From assembly GCF_007644035.1 (NCBI RefSeq), contig NZ_VMTV02000909.1, positions 62,001-126,000 of the forward strand: DNA of 64,000 nt, written 5' to 3'. The notes under the pieces are model-generated. The model was not told the DNA's origin. It did not search any database and saw only the letters and a program-made list of their open reading frames with translations. Positions within the stretch are counted from its first letter, which is position 1. Every line of letters starts with the position of its first letter. The stretch is from Vogesella mureinivorans (GTDB lineage Bacteria > Pseudomonadota > Gammaproteobacteria > Burkholderiales > Chromobacteriaceae). The translations under genes were made by a program, and so were the position numbers. Below are positions 8,697-18,560 of the stretch, piece by piece.

Positions 8697-10667
8697 TCAC
8701 CACCCCTTCTTCGGAAGATTAAAAATATCCTTAATTTCGTTGGGAACGTCGCGCCCACTCAGTGAGCTCGCCCCTTGTCCAGTACTACCAGACCAGTGAT
8801 AAACACCGCCATGATCGGAATAAAACCTATGCACTTGTCCATTGGCATCAAGCGCATAACGATCATTACGCCTACCCGGAATTGAGTTTTCGAAAAGATA
8901 CAATGAATTTTTAGGCTCTATACCAGCATTGGGCCTATTTCCAGCAGCACCCAATGTATGTTTAGGATTTGACTGATATGCCAAACCATTGCTGGCAACT
9001 ATTCTCTCGGCAACTGGCAGAGGGCTACTTCTTACAGTCTCTGCCGGCTTCACCGCCAGTGCGGGCCGGCCGTTACCACCAACCGACAACGCCAGATCCG
9101 GCAGAATCAGCGCCGTTTGCGTCATGAACACATCGATGACGCTCGCCGAGGCGCCCAGTTTCTCAAACTGCGCCGTGGCTGTGTTGATGTCGCGTACTTG
9201 CTCATTGTAAGTGGCCAGCAGCAGCGCCCGCTCCTGCGGGGTCTTGGCCATGCCCAGCGCGCTGGAGATAAAGGACAGGCTTTCCTGCAAGCCATTCAAC
9301 GTGCTGGCACACACAGCCAGGCTGGCACCGCCGCCGCCACAACGCTCGGCCACGACCTTATCCCAGTATTGTTCCTGCTGCTGTATCTCCTGGCTGAGCT
9401 GCGCCACATCACAACGGCCCGCGCAGGCGCGCAGTGTTTGCATCAGGGTGGCGGCAGCACGGGTGTTGAGCGAGTTATTCTCTACCTCATTCTTCGCCCC
9501 TTGCCCGCCCGCTAGCGCCGACGCGGTGTTGCCGCCGGCGATACCGCCTGCCAGGCTGCCAGCCAGTGTGGTGAGGGCGGCTACGGTGTCTTTCTGGCTT
9601 TCGCTCAGATTGGCCGCATCGCTGCCGTACAGGTTTTGTGCCAAGGTGGCGGCGATGAGCGGGGCGCTGCCGGCGCCGGCGGCACCGCCGCTGACTGCGC
9701 CCAGCGTGGTGCTGGCTACCATGCCGATGGCTTGCTTGACGGCGGTGGGCAGGTTGCTGCTGTCCAGCTGCTCGCCCAGCTTGGGCACCAGGCTGGCGCT
9801 GCTGGCGGCACCGGCCGCCCCTGCCACCCCGCCGGACAGCCCGCCCAGCAGGGTATGGCCGGCAACGCGGTAGGCGCCGCCTTCGGCCCATTTGGCTGCG
9901 TCCTCGGCGTTGCCACTCGCTTGCGCTGCCTTGTACTGCGCCTGCGCGTAGTCGGCCCACGCGCGCGGGGCCTGGCGGCCGAATTCGGCAGTGATGGCTA
10001 CCTGGGCACCCACGTTGGCCGCAACACGCTGGGCGTCGCACGGGTTGGCAATGCCGGTTTCGGCGTCGCCGCTACGCACGCTGCTGTTGCCGGCTATGCC
10101 GCTGATACCGGCGCGGGTGTCGGAGGCGGCGCTGCCGCTGTCTTGCCCGATACCGGCGCTGCCGTTGGGCTTGCCGCTGCTGACGCCGACGTTGACGCTG
10201 TAGGCGCTGGCCTTGTAGCTGGCCTGGTTGTGCAGGTCGCTCAGGTGGGTGGCAGCGGTATCCAGCCGGTTAACACCGGCTTGCACGGCGGCGGCGGTGC
10301 TGGCGATGACACCGCCGGTGAGGGTGGTGTCGCCTTTTACTGTGAGCTGGAAACCGCCGTCGCCGGCCTTAAGTCCGCTTTGTTCGGTCACGCTCAGGTA
10401 GTCGCTATCGATGCGGGTTTTACCGGCGCTAACGCTGCCTCTGGCGCTACCAACCCCGGCGGCGACGCTAAAGCCGGCGTTCTGCTGGCGGCTGTCGTAG
10501 CGGCTGCTGTCTTGCAGGCTGTCGATGCGTAGTTGGCCGCCGATGTCGCCAGTGACACGTTGCCCGCTGGCGACGGCGCCTTGTAGCGTGGTATCGCCAG
10601 CGCTGCTCAGCGTGAGTTGCTGGCCGGCGTTGACGCGGGTGTTGCTGGGGAGCTTACGGTGAAGGGG
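8697..10667 (-). pseudogene. Orphan CdiA/FhaB C-terminal module (cdiA-CT) with VENN pretoxin region, no start
   Basis: An open frame of about 656 codons bounded upstream by a TAG at 10668-10670. From about 10646 it encodes CdiA repeat sequence (NAGQQLTLSSAGDTTLQGAV, EQSGLKAGDGGFQ) homologous to the matching stretch of the main CdiA. It has no ribosome site, signal or TPS domain. A pretoxin region follows with the motif VENN (in NEVENNSL) and four Cys spaced as in such domains. The tip carries RNDRYALDANGQVHRFYSD, then YHWSGSTG, ending PNEIKDIFNLPKKGW. I recognise this tip as a recurrent polymorphic-toxin type but not its activity. It should be silent unless recombined onto a full-length cdiA. 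An Imm42-like gene follows. Confidence 0.75.
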
Positions 10668-11088
10668 CTATCACTTCGACTGCCAGCCCCCGGCTTTGTG
10701 CCGTAGTCACAACCTCTGCAAAAGCGTTGGCATCCCCGATAATCACCAGCTTGCCTCTGCTTGGCAAACTGGTGCCAGCATCGTTGATGGCCCGACGGAT
10801 GGTAGCTGCCGTAACGCGTTCCGATTGCCCCGCAACCACCACCGGTTTTTGACTACTACGTTGCAGCAGCGTCACCAGTGCAGTAGAACTAGTCGAGGCT
10901 GACGTGCCCAAGGCCGCCACCATCAGGGCATTGGTCAGCTCATTGCCGGATGCCTCCACATACAGCAGGTTGCTGTCTGCGTACCTGGCCTGAGCCGTTC
11001 GGATGGCCTGCTCTGGCGAGATGCTTGCACACGCTGTTAATAGTAAGGCTAATGCAAGACACACCGTATATTTCACTTTGGTTTTCAT
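10654..11088 (-). CDS. Lipoprotein of unknown function
   Basis: 144 residues from the ATG at 11088, preceded by an AGGATT ribosome site. The signal peptide ends in the lipobox LTAC (KYTVCLALALLLTACASIS), so it is a membrane lipoprotein, probably periplasm-facing. The rest contains an Ala/Thr/Ser-rich segment and a C-terminal alpha/beta stretch, RGKLVIIGDANAFAEVV, with no family I can name. Its last codons overlap the open frame of the orphan CdiA module, showing a recombination joint at about 10650. It may be a further immunity or accessory lipoprotein of the CDI island, but nothing in the sequence proves that. Confidence 0.6.
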   Translation of the reverse strand: MKTKVKYTVCLALALLLTACASISPEQAIRTAQARYADSNLLYVEASGNELTNALMVAALGTSASTSSTALVTLLQRSSQKPVVVAGQSERVTAATIRRAINDAGTSLPSRGKLVIIGDANAFAEVVTTAQSRGLAVEVIAPSP

Positions 11089-11157
11089 AGGAAAATCCTT
11101 TCCAGATATTGAAACAAGCTCACTTTGCCAAGACTGCACCCGCTTTACAGCCTGCCA

Positions 11158-11652
11158 TCATTTCTTCACACGCGGCACTACCACAGGCTGACACTCTGAA
11201 AATTTACTTGCCCATTCCGTTTTGCAATATCGACTGCTTAGCCGCCTTTCAACACTAGGCACTGTGGCTGGGGTGTCAGGATGGCAGGCTTTAGCGATCG
11301 CAAGCTTTTGCTCTTCCGTCTGATACTTTTTTGTTTGCTCGGATGAATAGTACTTACACTCTGCGGCGCTACCATTGTTATACCTCTCAACAAATCCTTG
11401 TTTCTCCATGCACCTTTTCGCCAATATCATATTTGACTCCCATGTTACCCCATATGCTTTCCCCCAGTCCCCCACAGAAGATCCCGGCCACGGATAGCCA
11501 CACTCCAACAATACAGCCATGACCTGCTGCACAAAAGTATCTTCTTTTCTCCAACGCTCAAAAGAATCAGGAGGTGGTTGAAATGCACTTCTGCAGCCTG
11601 ACACTAAAAAGATCATTACGGCTAACAACCTCCACAACCTTTCAGGCCTCAT
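11158..11652 (-). CDS. Lipoprotein, duplicated candidate CDI immunity protein (copy 2)
   Basis: 164 residues, ATG at 11652. The lipoprotein signal ends in VSGC, followed by RSAFQPPPDSFERWRKED and LLECGYPWPG, then RCMEKQGF. It is a paralogue of the next gene upstream: the last 56 or so residues (from EEQKLAIAKACHPDTP to the KK end) are almost identical, and the DNA is nearly identical there too. This marks a recent duplication or gene conversion of the 3' half with divergence of the 5' half. Proteins with the pattern PPP..F..W.K and LLECGYP.P recur next to secreted toxins and haemagglutinins as I recall, but no function is established to my knowledge. Confidence 0.65.
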   Translation of the reverse strand: MRPERLWRLLAVMIFLVSGCRSAFQPPPDSFERWRKEDTFVQQVMAVLLECGYPWPGSSVGDWGKAYGVTWESNMILAKRCMEKQGFVERYNNGSAAECKYYSSEQTKKYQTEEQKLAIAKACHPDTPATVPSVERRLSSRYCKTEWASKFSECQPVVVPRVKK

Positions 11653-11700
11653 TTGAAAAATAGCCCTTTCAGAAGCTGAAAATAAAAGACAGATTTCTCC

Positions 11701-12195
11701 TTATTTTTTCACACTCGGCACCACCGCCGGCTGACACTCTGAAAATTTACTTGCCCATTCCGTTTTGCAATATCGGCTGCTTAGCCGCCTTTCAACGCTA
11801 GGCACTGTGGGTGGCGTATCAGGATGACAGGCTTTAGCGATCGCAAGGTTTTGCTCTTCTGTCTGATACTTCTGTGTTTTCGCATAGGAGTAATACCTAC
11901 ACGCTGCAATACTGCCGTAATCATACTTCTCAACGAAGCCCTTGGATTCCATGCACTTCATCGCTAACAATTTATTTGCCTCCCAGTTAGGTCCATAAAC
12001 AGCAATCCATTGATCGACAGTCGGACCTGGCCATGGATAACCGCACTCCAGCAGTGCAGCTATCACATACTGAACCGAAGCACCATCTTTCTTCCAACGC
12101 TCAAAAGACTCAGGAGGTGGCTGAAATGCACTACGGCAGCCAGACAACAAAAAAATTGACGAGAACAGCGACACCCGCAAAGCTAACAAAATCAT
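11701..12195 (-). CDS. Lipoprotein, candidate immunity protein for the CdiA toxin (copy 1)
   Basis: 164 residues. The ATG at 12195 overlaps the cdiA stop by 4 nt (ATGA), the arrangement expected for a translationally coupled cdiI. The signal peptide ends in the lipobox LSGC, so the mature protein is tethered to a membrane and probably faces the periplasm. The conserved core FQPPPESFERW, LLECGYPWPG, KCMESKGF and a Cys-containing C-terminus are shared with the downstream copy. A lipoprotein immunity factor would make sense if the toxin acts on membranes, as its lipase-like active site suggests. T6SS lipase effectors are likewise neutralised by lipoprotein immunity proteins. Role is inferred. 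Confidence 0.65.
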   Translation of the reverse strand: MILLALRVSLFSSIFLLSGCRSAFQPPPESFERWKKDGASVQYVIAALLECGYPWPGPTVDQWIAVYGPNWEANKLLAMKCMESKGFVEKYDYGSIAACRYYSYAKTQKYQTEEQNLAIAKACHPDTPPTVPSVERRLSSRYCKTEWASKFSECQPAVVPSVKK

Positions 12196-15100
12196 TTGAC
12201 CACTCCCTCATTCAATAAATCAGGTCTTGCTGGCAGAGAAACCGGCTTCCCTCCAGTATCTTTCCAAAAGTTCACACAAGCCCCATCTTTACTGCCAGTT
12301 CCATAACAATTATGCACGGTATTCTCCTGCCCGGTCACCGCTTTTATCTGCTCCAGCAAAATATTAGAACCATCAGGAATACTCCCACCCGTCCCCGCGT
12401 TATTACCAACAACCGGCCAGCCGCCTACCGGGTCGACATTGTGGTTCTGGAACATCAGCATGGCTTTGTTCTTTTCCTCCGGGCTCATGCTGTCCCGATT
12501 TTGTAGCCAGGCCAGCAGTTCATCGGCTTGGCGCACGTTATACGCAGGCCCGTAGAAATTGACGTTGGTCTTGTTTAATGCACCTTGCGCCTCCGGCTCT
12601 TTGGTCAAGAACGTCATGGCATTACCCACTGTCATGGTGCCACGGCTATGGCCGTCTAGCTGCAAGCCGCTTTGCCCGTATTGCTGCATCGCGTTCTTCA
12701 CCTCCTGCGTAGCATTGGTCAGGCCGAATACATCACTCTCCAGATGTTTTTGATACGCGGCAATCAACAGCTCTGACACTATGTTATTGGCCTCGGGAAA
12801 GTGAATGAAATACGTCGCACCATTGTTTTGATCGGCATATTTTGCTGCCGCCGACGGGTCCAACTCACTACCGTTAAAGATGCCGTTATTGGCAATATGC
12901 ACCTTGCCATCCGGACCTGGCTTCAGATTGGCTTTTTCTTCAGCGCTAAGCTCCCGAAATTTTGGTTTACGGTTTTCATCCAAAAGCACATTTCCCTCTT
13001 TATCTGTTACCAAGGTATACATCTTCGCTTCGGTCAGAAACATCTTCTTGAAAGCGCCATCAGTAAACGCCACCGCTGTTTTGAACAGCAGCATATTGTC
13101 TGCCTGCTTTTGCTGTGCCTGTTGCTCCAGCGCGGCCACATCCGGCTTAGCCAACGCACGGTGTGCGTCGGCGGTATCCGTACTCACCGTCTGGCCCTGG
13201 CTATCCAGCAGTGTGGCCTGGCTGCTATCGGTAGTCTTGCCCGCTACGCTGATCTGCGCAGCACTAATGGCACTGTGCGTCGTGCTATTATCGCTCTGGC
13301 TGGCGCCCCCTTGGTTGAGCAGGTTGCCGGCAATGGCTTTGCTGGCTGCGTATTTGCCATCCAGCATGCCCGTGCCCACGCTCAACCCGCTGCTGCTAGC
13401 ACTGGCGCTCATGCTGTTGCTGATATGGCTGGTGGTGAGCGTGGCCGTTTGTAGCGTGTTGCGGCTAGCGTCGGCCTGGCTGGCGATGACTGCACCCTTA
13501 AGGTCGGTATTACCCTGTACCGTTATCTGGAAGCCACCATCGCCTGCCTGAATACCGCTTTGCTCAAACACGCTGCGGTATTGGCTATCACTGTTCTGCT
13601 TGGCCAGATTGATGCTGGCATTACCACCGCTACCCACCAGTGGCACGCTGGCGGTGATGCCTGTCGAACGTTGTGTTGCCTGGCTGGTGGCGGTGTCTTG
13701 CAGGCTTTCTACGTTGAGGTTGCGGCCAACGTTGGCCACCACTTGCGGTGCACTGATGGTGGCGCCACGCACGGTGGTATCGCTGCCGCTATCGAGGGTG
13801 AGCTGCTGGCCTGCGCTGAGATGGCTGTTGTTATAGGTGGTGCTGTCAGCATTAGCCTGGCCCTTACCACGGCTGGCGGCCACGTCTGCGCTCAAACCCG
13901 CACTACCTTCCCCTATCCCCACACTCACACCCAGGCTGGCAGCGCTACTGCTATTGCTGCTACGGTTGCTTTCCGTGGATGCACTGGCTGTCAGGTTGAT
14001 GGCCTGTGCGGCCTTCAACGCCAGCACTTGCGCAGCCTGCACCGAGCTGCCCTGCACGGTAAGGTCGGCTTGCGTTGCATTCAGCCTGATATCACCCCCT
14101 GCTTTGAGCATGGACGCTGCGGCAGTATCACTGTTGCTCAGACTGTGACTCTGACTCTGGCTAGATCCTACGCTTACGCTGACTTTGATACCGCTGGCAG
14201 CCGCTGCGCCGGGCTGGCCATCACTCCCCATCACGCCATTGCGCTCTGCCGCTTGCGACACTGCCTTACCCTGCTCAATCAGATCGGCACCTGCGGCATA
14301 AGTCATTAGCGCATTCAATGCCTGGTTCCGTTGGTTGCCGGCGCTGGCTGCTGCTTTACCAGCCTGCAATGTGTTCTGCGCCATATCCAGCACCCCGCCC
14401 CCCAAGCCTACAGTCAAGCCGCTTTGCTTGCTGTAGCTGCTGCTGTCAACGCGGGTTTGCTGGCGCGCTTCTTCGATGGTGATGCTTTGCGCCTGTACAT
14501 CGATATCGCCCTGTGGCGTCAGCACGCTGGAACCGGTCTGGCGGTAGGCCTGGCCGGCCTGTATCGACACATCGCCCTGCACGCTGCCCACGGTGCTGCC
14601 CACCGCTTGGGTGGTAGTGACGGTGTTGGCGTTGCCTTGCTGGGCTTTGCCGACGGTAAAGCCCAAGCCGCCGCTGCTCATCAGGCCGGATTTTTTCTCG
14701 TCGCGGCTGTGGCTTTCGCTGCTGCTGTTCTGTGCGGCGGCGAGGGTGACGTTGCCTGTCGCTTTTAGGGTGGTGGCCTGGTCACTGGCGATGCTGCTGC
14801 CGATGACGTTGATGTCCTTGTCGGCGTTGATGGTGACTGTCTGGCCGGAGAGCTGGCTGCCGATGGCCTGGGTTTGGTCCAGCGTGTCGCGGGTGGTGGT
14901 GGTTTTACGGGACAGCGCGCCGTTGCTGCCACTGTACTGGTGGCTTTCGTCTACTTGCACGCGGCTCTGGCCGGCGTCCAGCTGTACATTGCCGGCGGCT
15001 TGCAGGCTGATGGCGCCGGTTTGGCTGCTGAGGTTGGCCGCAGTGGTGTGCACGTTGTCGCCTGCCTTCAGCGTGATGTCACCCGCGCTGGCAATGCTGC

Positions 15101-18100
15101 TGCCCACGTCCTGGCTTTGGCTATCGCTGCGGGCGTTGTTGCCTTGCCATTGCAGCTGGTTGCTGCTGCCGGTCTGGACGGTGGCCAGGGTGAGGTTTTG
15201 CCCGGCTTGCAGCTGGGTGAGGCCGCCTGTGGCATCGTTTTGCAAGTTGGCCGCGGTAAGGGTGAGGTTACGCCCGGCGCTGGCCAGCAGCTGGCCGGCG
15301 CCGCCCTCTACGTACAGGCCGGCGACGCGGTCCACTACGGTGCGGCTGCCCTGGGCGTTGTTGCTGCTGGCGGTGGTACTTGCGATGTTGAGGTCGCGCC
15401 CGGCATTGATGGCCAGGCTGCTGCCGGCGCGTACTTCGGCACCGGTCAGGTTGATGTCGTTACGCGCGGTGAGGCTGACGGCTTCGCCACGGATGCGCCC
15501 GCCGATGCTGTCCAGCGTACCGGCCTGGATGCTGACCAGCTGGCGGCCGGCTAGCGTGCCGCTGTTATTGAGGGTGTCGCTGACGTTGAGCTGCAGGGTG
15601 TCGGCGGATAGCAGGCTGCCACCGGCGGTAAGGTCGCCGGGCTGGGCGCGTACGTACACCTGTGGCACCAGGGCGGTTTGCTGGCTGCCGTCCGGCAGGG
15701 TGATGGTTTGGGCCACCAGCCAGACGATGTCGCTGGTGAGGCGGGCTATTTGCTCGGCGCTAAGCGCGATGCCGGGGCGCAGGCCATAGGTTTGGGCGAA
15801 GGTGACGCCGCTATCCATCAGGGCGCGGTATTGCGCTTCGTCGCTGGCGTAGCCGGTGAGGAAGCGGCGCCCGGTGAGCTGGGCGACCTGGTCGCGGATG
15901 AGCTTTTGTTCGTAGAAGCCGTCGCCCAGGCGTTTTTGGGCGGTGGCGGGGTCGCTACCCATGGCGGCTAGCATGTAGTCGCTGCTGAGCCACCGCCGAT
16001 AGCTGGCAAAGCGCGGGTCGGTTTCTATCAGATAGCTGCTGGTGGTGGCGGGCGCCTGGCGGTACAGGCTGCTGCTTGGCCAGCCAGGGTTGGCCGGGGT
16101 GCTGAGGCCCAGTGCGGCTGGCCCGCCAGCCAGGGCTAGCGTCTGGTATGCCAGCACGCGTGATGGCGATAGCGGTACCTGGGTTTCTACGGCAGGTGGC
16201 TGGTAGGCGGCCCAGGCGCTGCCGGTTCTATCCCGGCCTTTTTTGCGATCGCGCCAGTAGTTGGTGACGCCGCCCAGCTCGGTGACAGTCTGCGTGCCGT
16301 AGGCTTGCGGGTTATTGAACACGCTGGCCTGAATGGCCAGGGCACCGCCGGCCATGATCTCGCTATGCTGGTTTTCGAGTAATGCCGCTTTCAGGCTGAT
16401 ATTGCCTGCGGCATGGATCTTGGCGGGGTCGCTGGTGGCGATTTTGGGCACCACGGTGGTGCGGCTGTACTGGTACGCCAGCCAGGTTTCGTAATTACCT
16501 TCCGGCGTATGCAGGTGGTCGGATTCATCGTTGTAGATGTACACGCCTTCACTGCCAGGGGTGTAGCGCCGGGCTGCACCGCTGCCTTGATATTCGCTGA
16601 TTTGCTCGATAGGCAGTGTTTCTGTTGTCAGGGAAAAGTGCTGATTGAGGTTGTGGATGGTGCGGGCGTCGAGGCTGATGCTGCCCAGTGCTTCTATCGT
16701 GGCGCTGGCGTTGATGAGTGCGCCGGCCTGCCCGGTGGCATGGCCTTGCTGGTCGAGCTGGCCGCCCAGGTGCAGATCCCCGGCGCTAAACAATAAGGCG
16801 TGCTCGCGGTTTTCCAGATCGCCGGCCGCGATATCCAGGCGCTCACGGGCTGCTATGACGGCTGCCTGGCCGCTTTCTTCGCGGTTTTGCAGTGTGGTGG
16901 CCGCTAGCTGCAGGTGGTCGCCATAGATTCTGCCGGTACCGGTGTTGGTGAGTGTGGCGGTGCGGATGGTGGTGATGTTGGCATCTATCAGGCCCCGGTT
17001 CTCTACGCTACCGCTTAGCTCGGCCTGCAGCTGCCCGGCTTTCAGGCTGCCTTGCAGGCCGTTGCTCAGCGTGGTGGCCTTGAGCTGCATGTGCTGGCTG
17101 GCCTCTACCGTGGCGCCGGTGGTGTCCAGGGTTTGCTGGCTGTGGATGATGAGCTGGTCGCTGGCCAATACGGTTGCGTTGCGCAGGCTGGTATCGCCAC
17201 GACTGGCTTGCAGCTGGATGCTGCTGGCTTGTAGCTGTGCGCCTGCCAGATTCAGCGTGGCCGCCTGCTGCTGCAACAAGCCACTGGCAAACTGCTTGCC
17301 ACCGATGATGTCGATGGCTTGCGTGGCCTGCACGGACAATTGCGCCTGGCCGCTTAGGCTACCGTCTGCTAGTACACCGGCCACCATGGTGCCGCTGGCG
17401 GGCTGCGTGATCTGGTTTGCCTGTATGGACAGGTTCTGCCCTGCGGCCAACAGGCTGCTGTTGGCTAGCACCTGGCTTACCGAGATGGTTTGGGTACCGG
17501 CGGCATAGCTGGTGCCTTGGTTATCCAGCGACTGTCCTTGCAGCCGCATACCCTGCTGACTGGCCTGATGGCCGGTATTCAGCAGTTGGCCATCGGCTTG
17601 CAGGGTGAGGTCTCCGGCATTGCTGATGATGGCGCCGGCGTTGCGCACCCCCAGGCCGGCTTCGGTGCCGATCAGATGGATTTTGCCTGCGTACATGCCG
17701 CCTAGCGCTGCCACATCCAGCGCATAGGCCGGCGCTGTGCCAGCTGCCGCGCCTGGCTGTGCAGTAGCCTGGCTTGCGTCCGGGCTGATCTGGTTTACCC
17801 CGGTAGCCAGCTTCAGGTCTTTTGCCCACAGGCCTGCATTAATCTGGACGGCACGCGCCAGAATGCTGGCCTGGTCTGCCTGTGCCAGGTCTGCACCGGC
17901 ACCCGCTACGCTGACCTGGCCACCGGCTACCCGGTAGCTATCCAGGTTGCCGCCCTGCCATACCGGGCTGCCGGTAGTGAGCGTGACTTTGCTGGCATTG
18001 ATAAAACCTGCGCCATCCAGATGCAGGCCGGCCGGGTTGGCAATAATCACTTCGGCGCGCTGGCCAGCTACCTCGATATAGCCGCGCAGCTGGCTGGGCT

Positions 18101-18560
18101 GGCTGCTGTTTACCTCGTTCAGAATGACTCTGGCCGCCCCTGCGGCCAACCATGGGTTGGCTTGTACCCAGCCACCCAGCTGGGTTTGGGCATGGCCACG
18201 GCTGTTGTTGAGGATGGCGCCCTGCTGCTGCACGTCAAACTGGCTATAGGTATTACGCGATACGCCCGCCGGGCTGGGGCTCTGGATATTGACCAGGGGC
18301 ACACCGTTGGCCGCATTCAGTACGGTAGCTTGCTGCTGGCCAGGTGCTTGTTTGTCCGCCACGATCTGGGCGTGGCATAGCGGCAGGCAAAATGCCGCCC
18401 ATAACGCCAGGGTGCAGTGGCGCAGGCTGAAGGCGGCACGGCGGGCGGGCCTGCCCTGGGTGCTAGCGCTTGCTTGCCCTTGTGACGGGGTGGTTTCGGC
18501 TACGGCCATCAGCATGCCGCGGCGGCGGTTGAAAACAAGACGATAACAGTGCTGGTTCAT
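12192..18560 (-). CDS. cdiA: CdiA/FhaB-type two-partner secretion exoprotein with lipase-like C-terminal domain
   Basis: 2122 residues. The N-terminus is an extended signal peptide (ESPR, MNQHCYRLVFNRRRGMLMAVAE) with a hydrophobic core ending at about residue 64. A TPS secretion domain follows (about 70-320, with GVSRNTYSQFDV and IIANPAGLHLDGAGF), then long beta-helical haemagglutinin repeats to about 1800. The last 250 or so residues differ: GHSRG (nucleophile Ser about 1972), a NFYGPAYN segment, HNVDPVGG (Asp about 2043) and NTVHNCYG (His about 2083), the order seen in class-3 lipase / alpha-beta hydrolase folds. No VENN motif was seen in this copy. Start overlaps cdiC by 4 nt and stop overlaps a lipoprotein gene by 4 nt. 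Predicted role: contact-dependent delivery of a hydrolase toxin. Confidence 0.9.
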   Translation of the reverse strand: MNQHCYRLVFNRRRGMLMAVAETTPSQGQASASTQGRPARRAAFSLRHCTLALWAAFCLPLCHAQIVADKQAPGQQQATVLNAANGVPLVNIQSPSPAGVSRNTYSQFDVQQQGAILNNSRGHAQTQLGGWVQANPWLAAGAARVILNEVNSSQPSQLRGYIEVAGQRAEVIIANPAGLHLDGAGFINASKVTLTTGSPVWQGGNLDSYRVAGGQVSVAGAGADLAQADQASILARAVQINAGLWAKDLKLATGVNQISPDASQATAQPGAAAGTAPAYALDVAALGGMYAGKIHLIGTEAGLGVRNAGAIISNAGDLTLQADGQLLNTGHQASQQGMRLQGQSLDNQGTSYAAGTQTISVSQVLANSSLLAAGQNLSIQANQITQPASGTMVAGVLADGSLSGQAQLSVQATQAIDIIGGKQFASGLLQQQAATLNLAGAQLQASSIQLQASRGDTSLRNATVLASDQLIIHSQQTLDTTGATVEASQHMQLKATTLSNGLQGSLKAGQLQAELSGSVENRGLIDANITTIRTATLTNTGTGRIYGDHLQLAATTLQNREESGQAAVIAARERLDIAAGDLENREHALLFSAGDLHLGGQLDQQGHATGQAGALINASATIEALGSISLDARTIHNLNQHFSLTTETLPIEQISEYQGSGAARRYTPGSEGVYIYNDESDHLHTPEGNYETWLAYQYSRTTVVPKIATSDPAKIHAAGNISLKAALLENQHSEIMAGGALAIQASVFNNPQAYGTQTVTELGGVTNYWRDRKKGRDRTGSAWAAYQPPAVETQVPLSPSRVLAYQTLALAGGPAALGLSTPANPGWPSSSLYRQAPATTSSYLIETDPRFASYRRWLSSDYMLAAMGSDPATAQKRLGDGFYEQKLIRDQVAQLTGRRFLTGYASDEAQYRALMDSGVTFAQTYGLRPGIALSAEQIARLTSDIVWLVAQTITLPDGSQQTALVPQVYVRAQPGDLTAGGSLLSADTLQLNVSDTLNNSGTLAGRQLVSIQAGTLDSIGGRIRGEAVSLTARNDINLTGAEVRAGSSLAINAGRDLNIASTTASSNNAQGSRTVVDRVAGLYVEGGAGQLLASAGRNLTLTAANLQNDATGGLTQLQAGQNLTLATVQTGSSNQLQWQGNNARSDSQSQDVGSSIASAGDITLKAGDNVHTTAANLSSQTGAISLQAAGNVQLDAGQSRVQVDESHQYSGSNGALSRKTTTTRDTLDQTQAIGSQLSGQTVTINADKDINVIGSSIASDQATTLKATGNVTLAAAQNSSSESHSRDEKKSGLMSSGGLGFTVGKAQQGNANTVTTTQAVGSTVGSVQGDVSIQAGQAYRQTGSSVLTPQGDIDVQAQSITIEEARQQTRVDSSSYSKQSGLTVGLGGGVLDMAQNTLQAGKAAASAGNQRNQALNALMTYAAGADLIEQGKAVSQAAERNGVMGSDGQPGAAAASGIKVSVSVGSSQSQSHSLSNSDTAAASMLKAGGDIRLNATQADLTVQGSSVQAAQVLALKAAQAINLTASASTESNRSSNSSSAASLGVSVGIGEGSAGLSADVAASRGKGQANADSTTYNNSHLSAGQQLTLDSGSDTTVRGATISAPQVVANVGRNLNVESLQDTATSQATQRSTGITASVPLVGSGGNASINLAKQNSDSQYRSVFEQSGIQAGDGGFQITVQGNTDLKGAVIASQADASRNTLQTATLTTSHISNSMSASASSSGLSVGTGMLDGKYAASKAIAGNLLNQGGASQSDNSTTHSAISAAQISVAGKTTDSSQATLLDSQGQTVSTDTADAHRALAKPDVAALEQQAQQKQADNMLLFKTAVAFTDGAFKKMFLTEAKMYTLVTDKEGNVLLDENRKPKFRELSAEEKANLKPGPDGKVHIANNGIFNGSELDPSAAAKYADQNNGATYFIHFPEANNIVSELLIAAYQKHLESDVFGLTNATQEVKNAMQQYGQSGLQLDGHSRGTMTVGNAMTFLTKEPEAQGALNKTNVNFYGPAYNVRQADELLAWLQNRDSMSPEEKNKAMLMFQNHNVDPVGGWPVVGNNAGTGGSIPDGSNILLEQIKAVTGQENTVHNCYGTGSKDGACVNFWKDTGGKPVSLPARPDLLNEGVVK

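Noticed and set aside
6364-12195. Insertion sequence inside the CDI island
   Set aside because: No transposase frame or terminal inverted repeats; the mosaic is explained by module shuffling.
12801-18380. Several 100-400 codon plus-strand frames opposite cdiA
   Set aside because: Shadows of the repetitive cdiA coding sequence, repeating the same composition in several frames.
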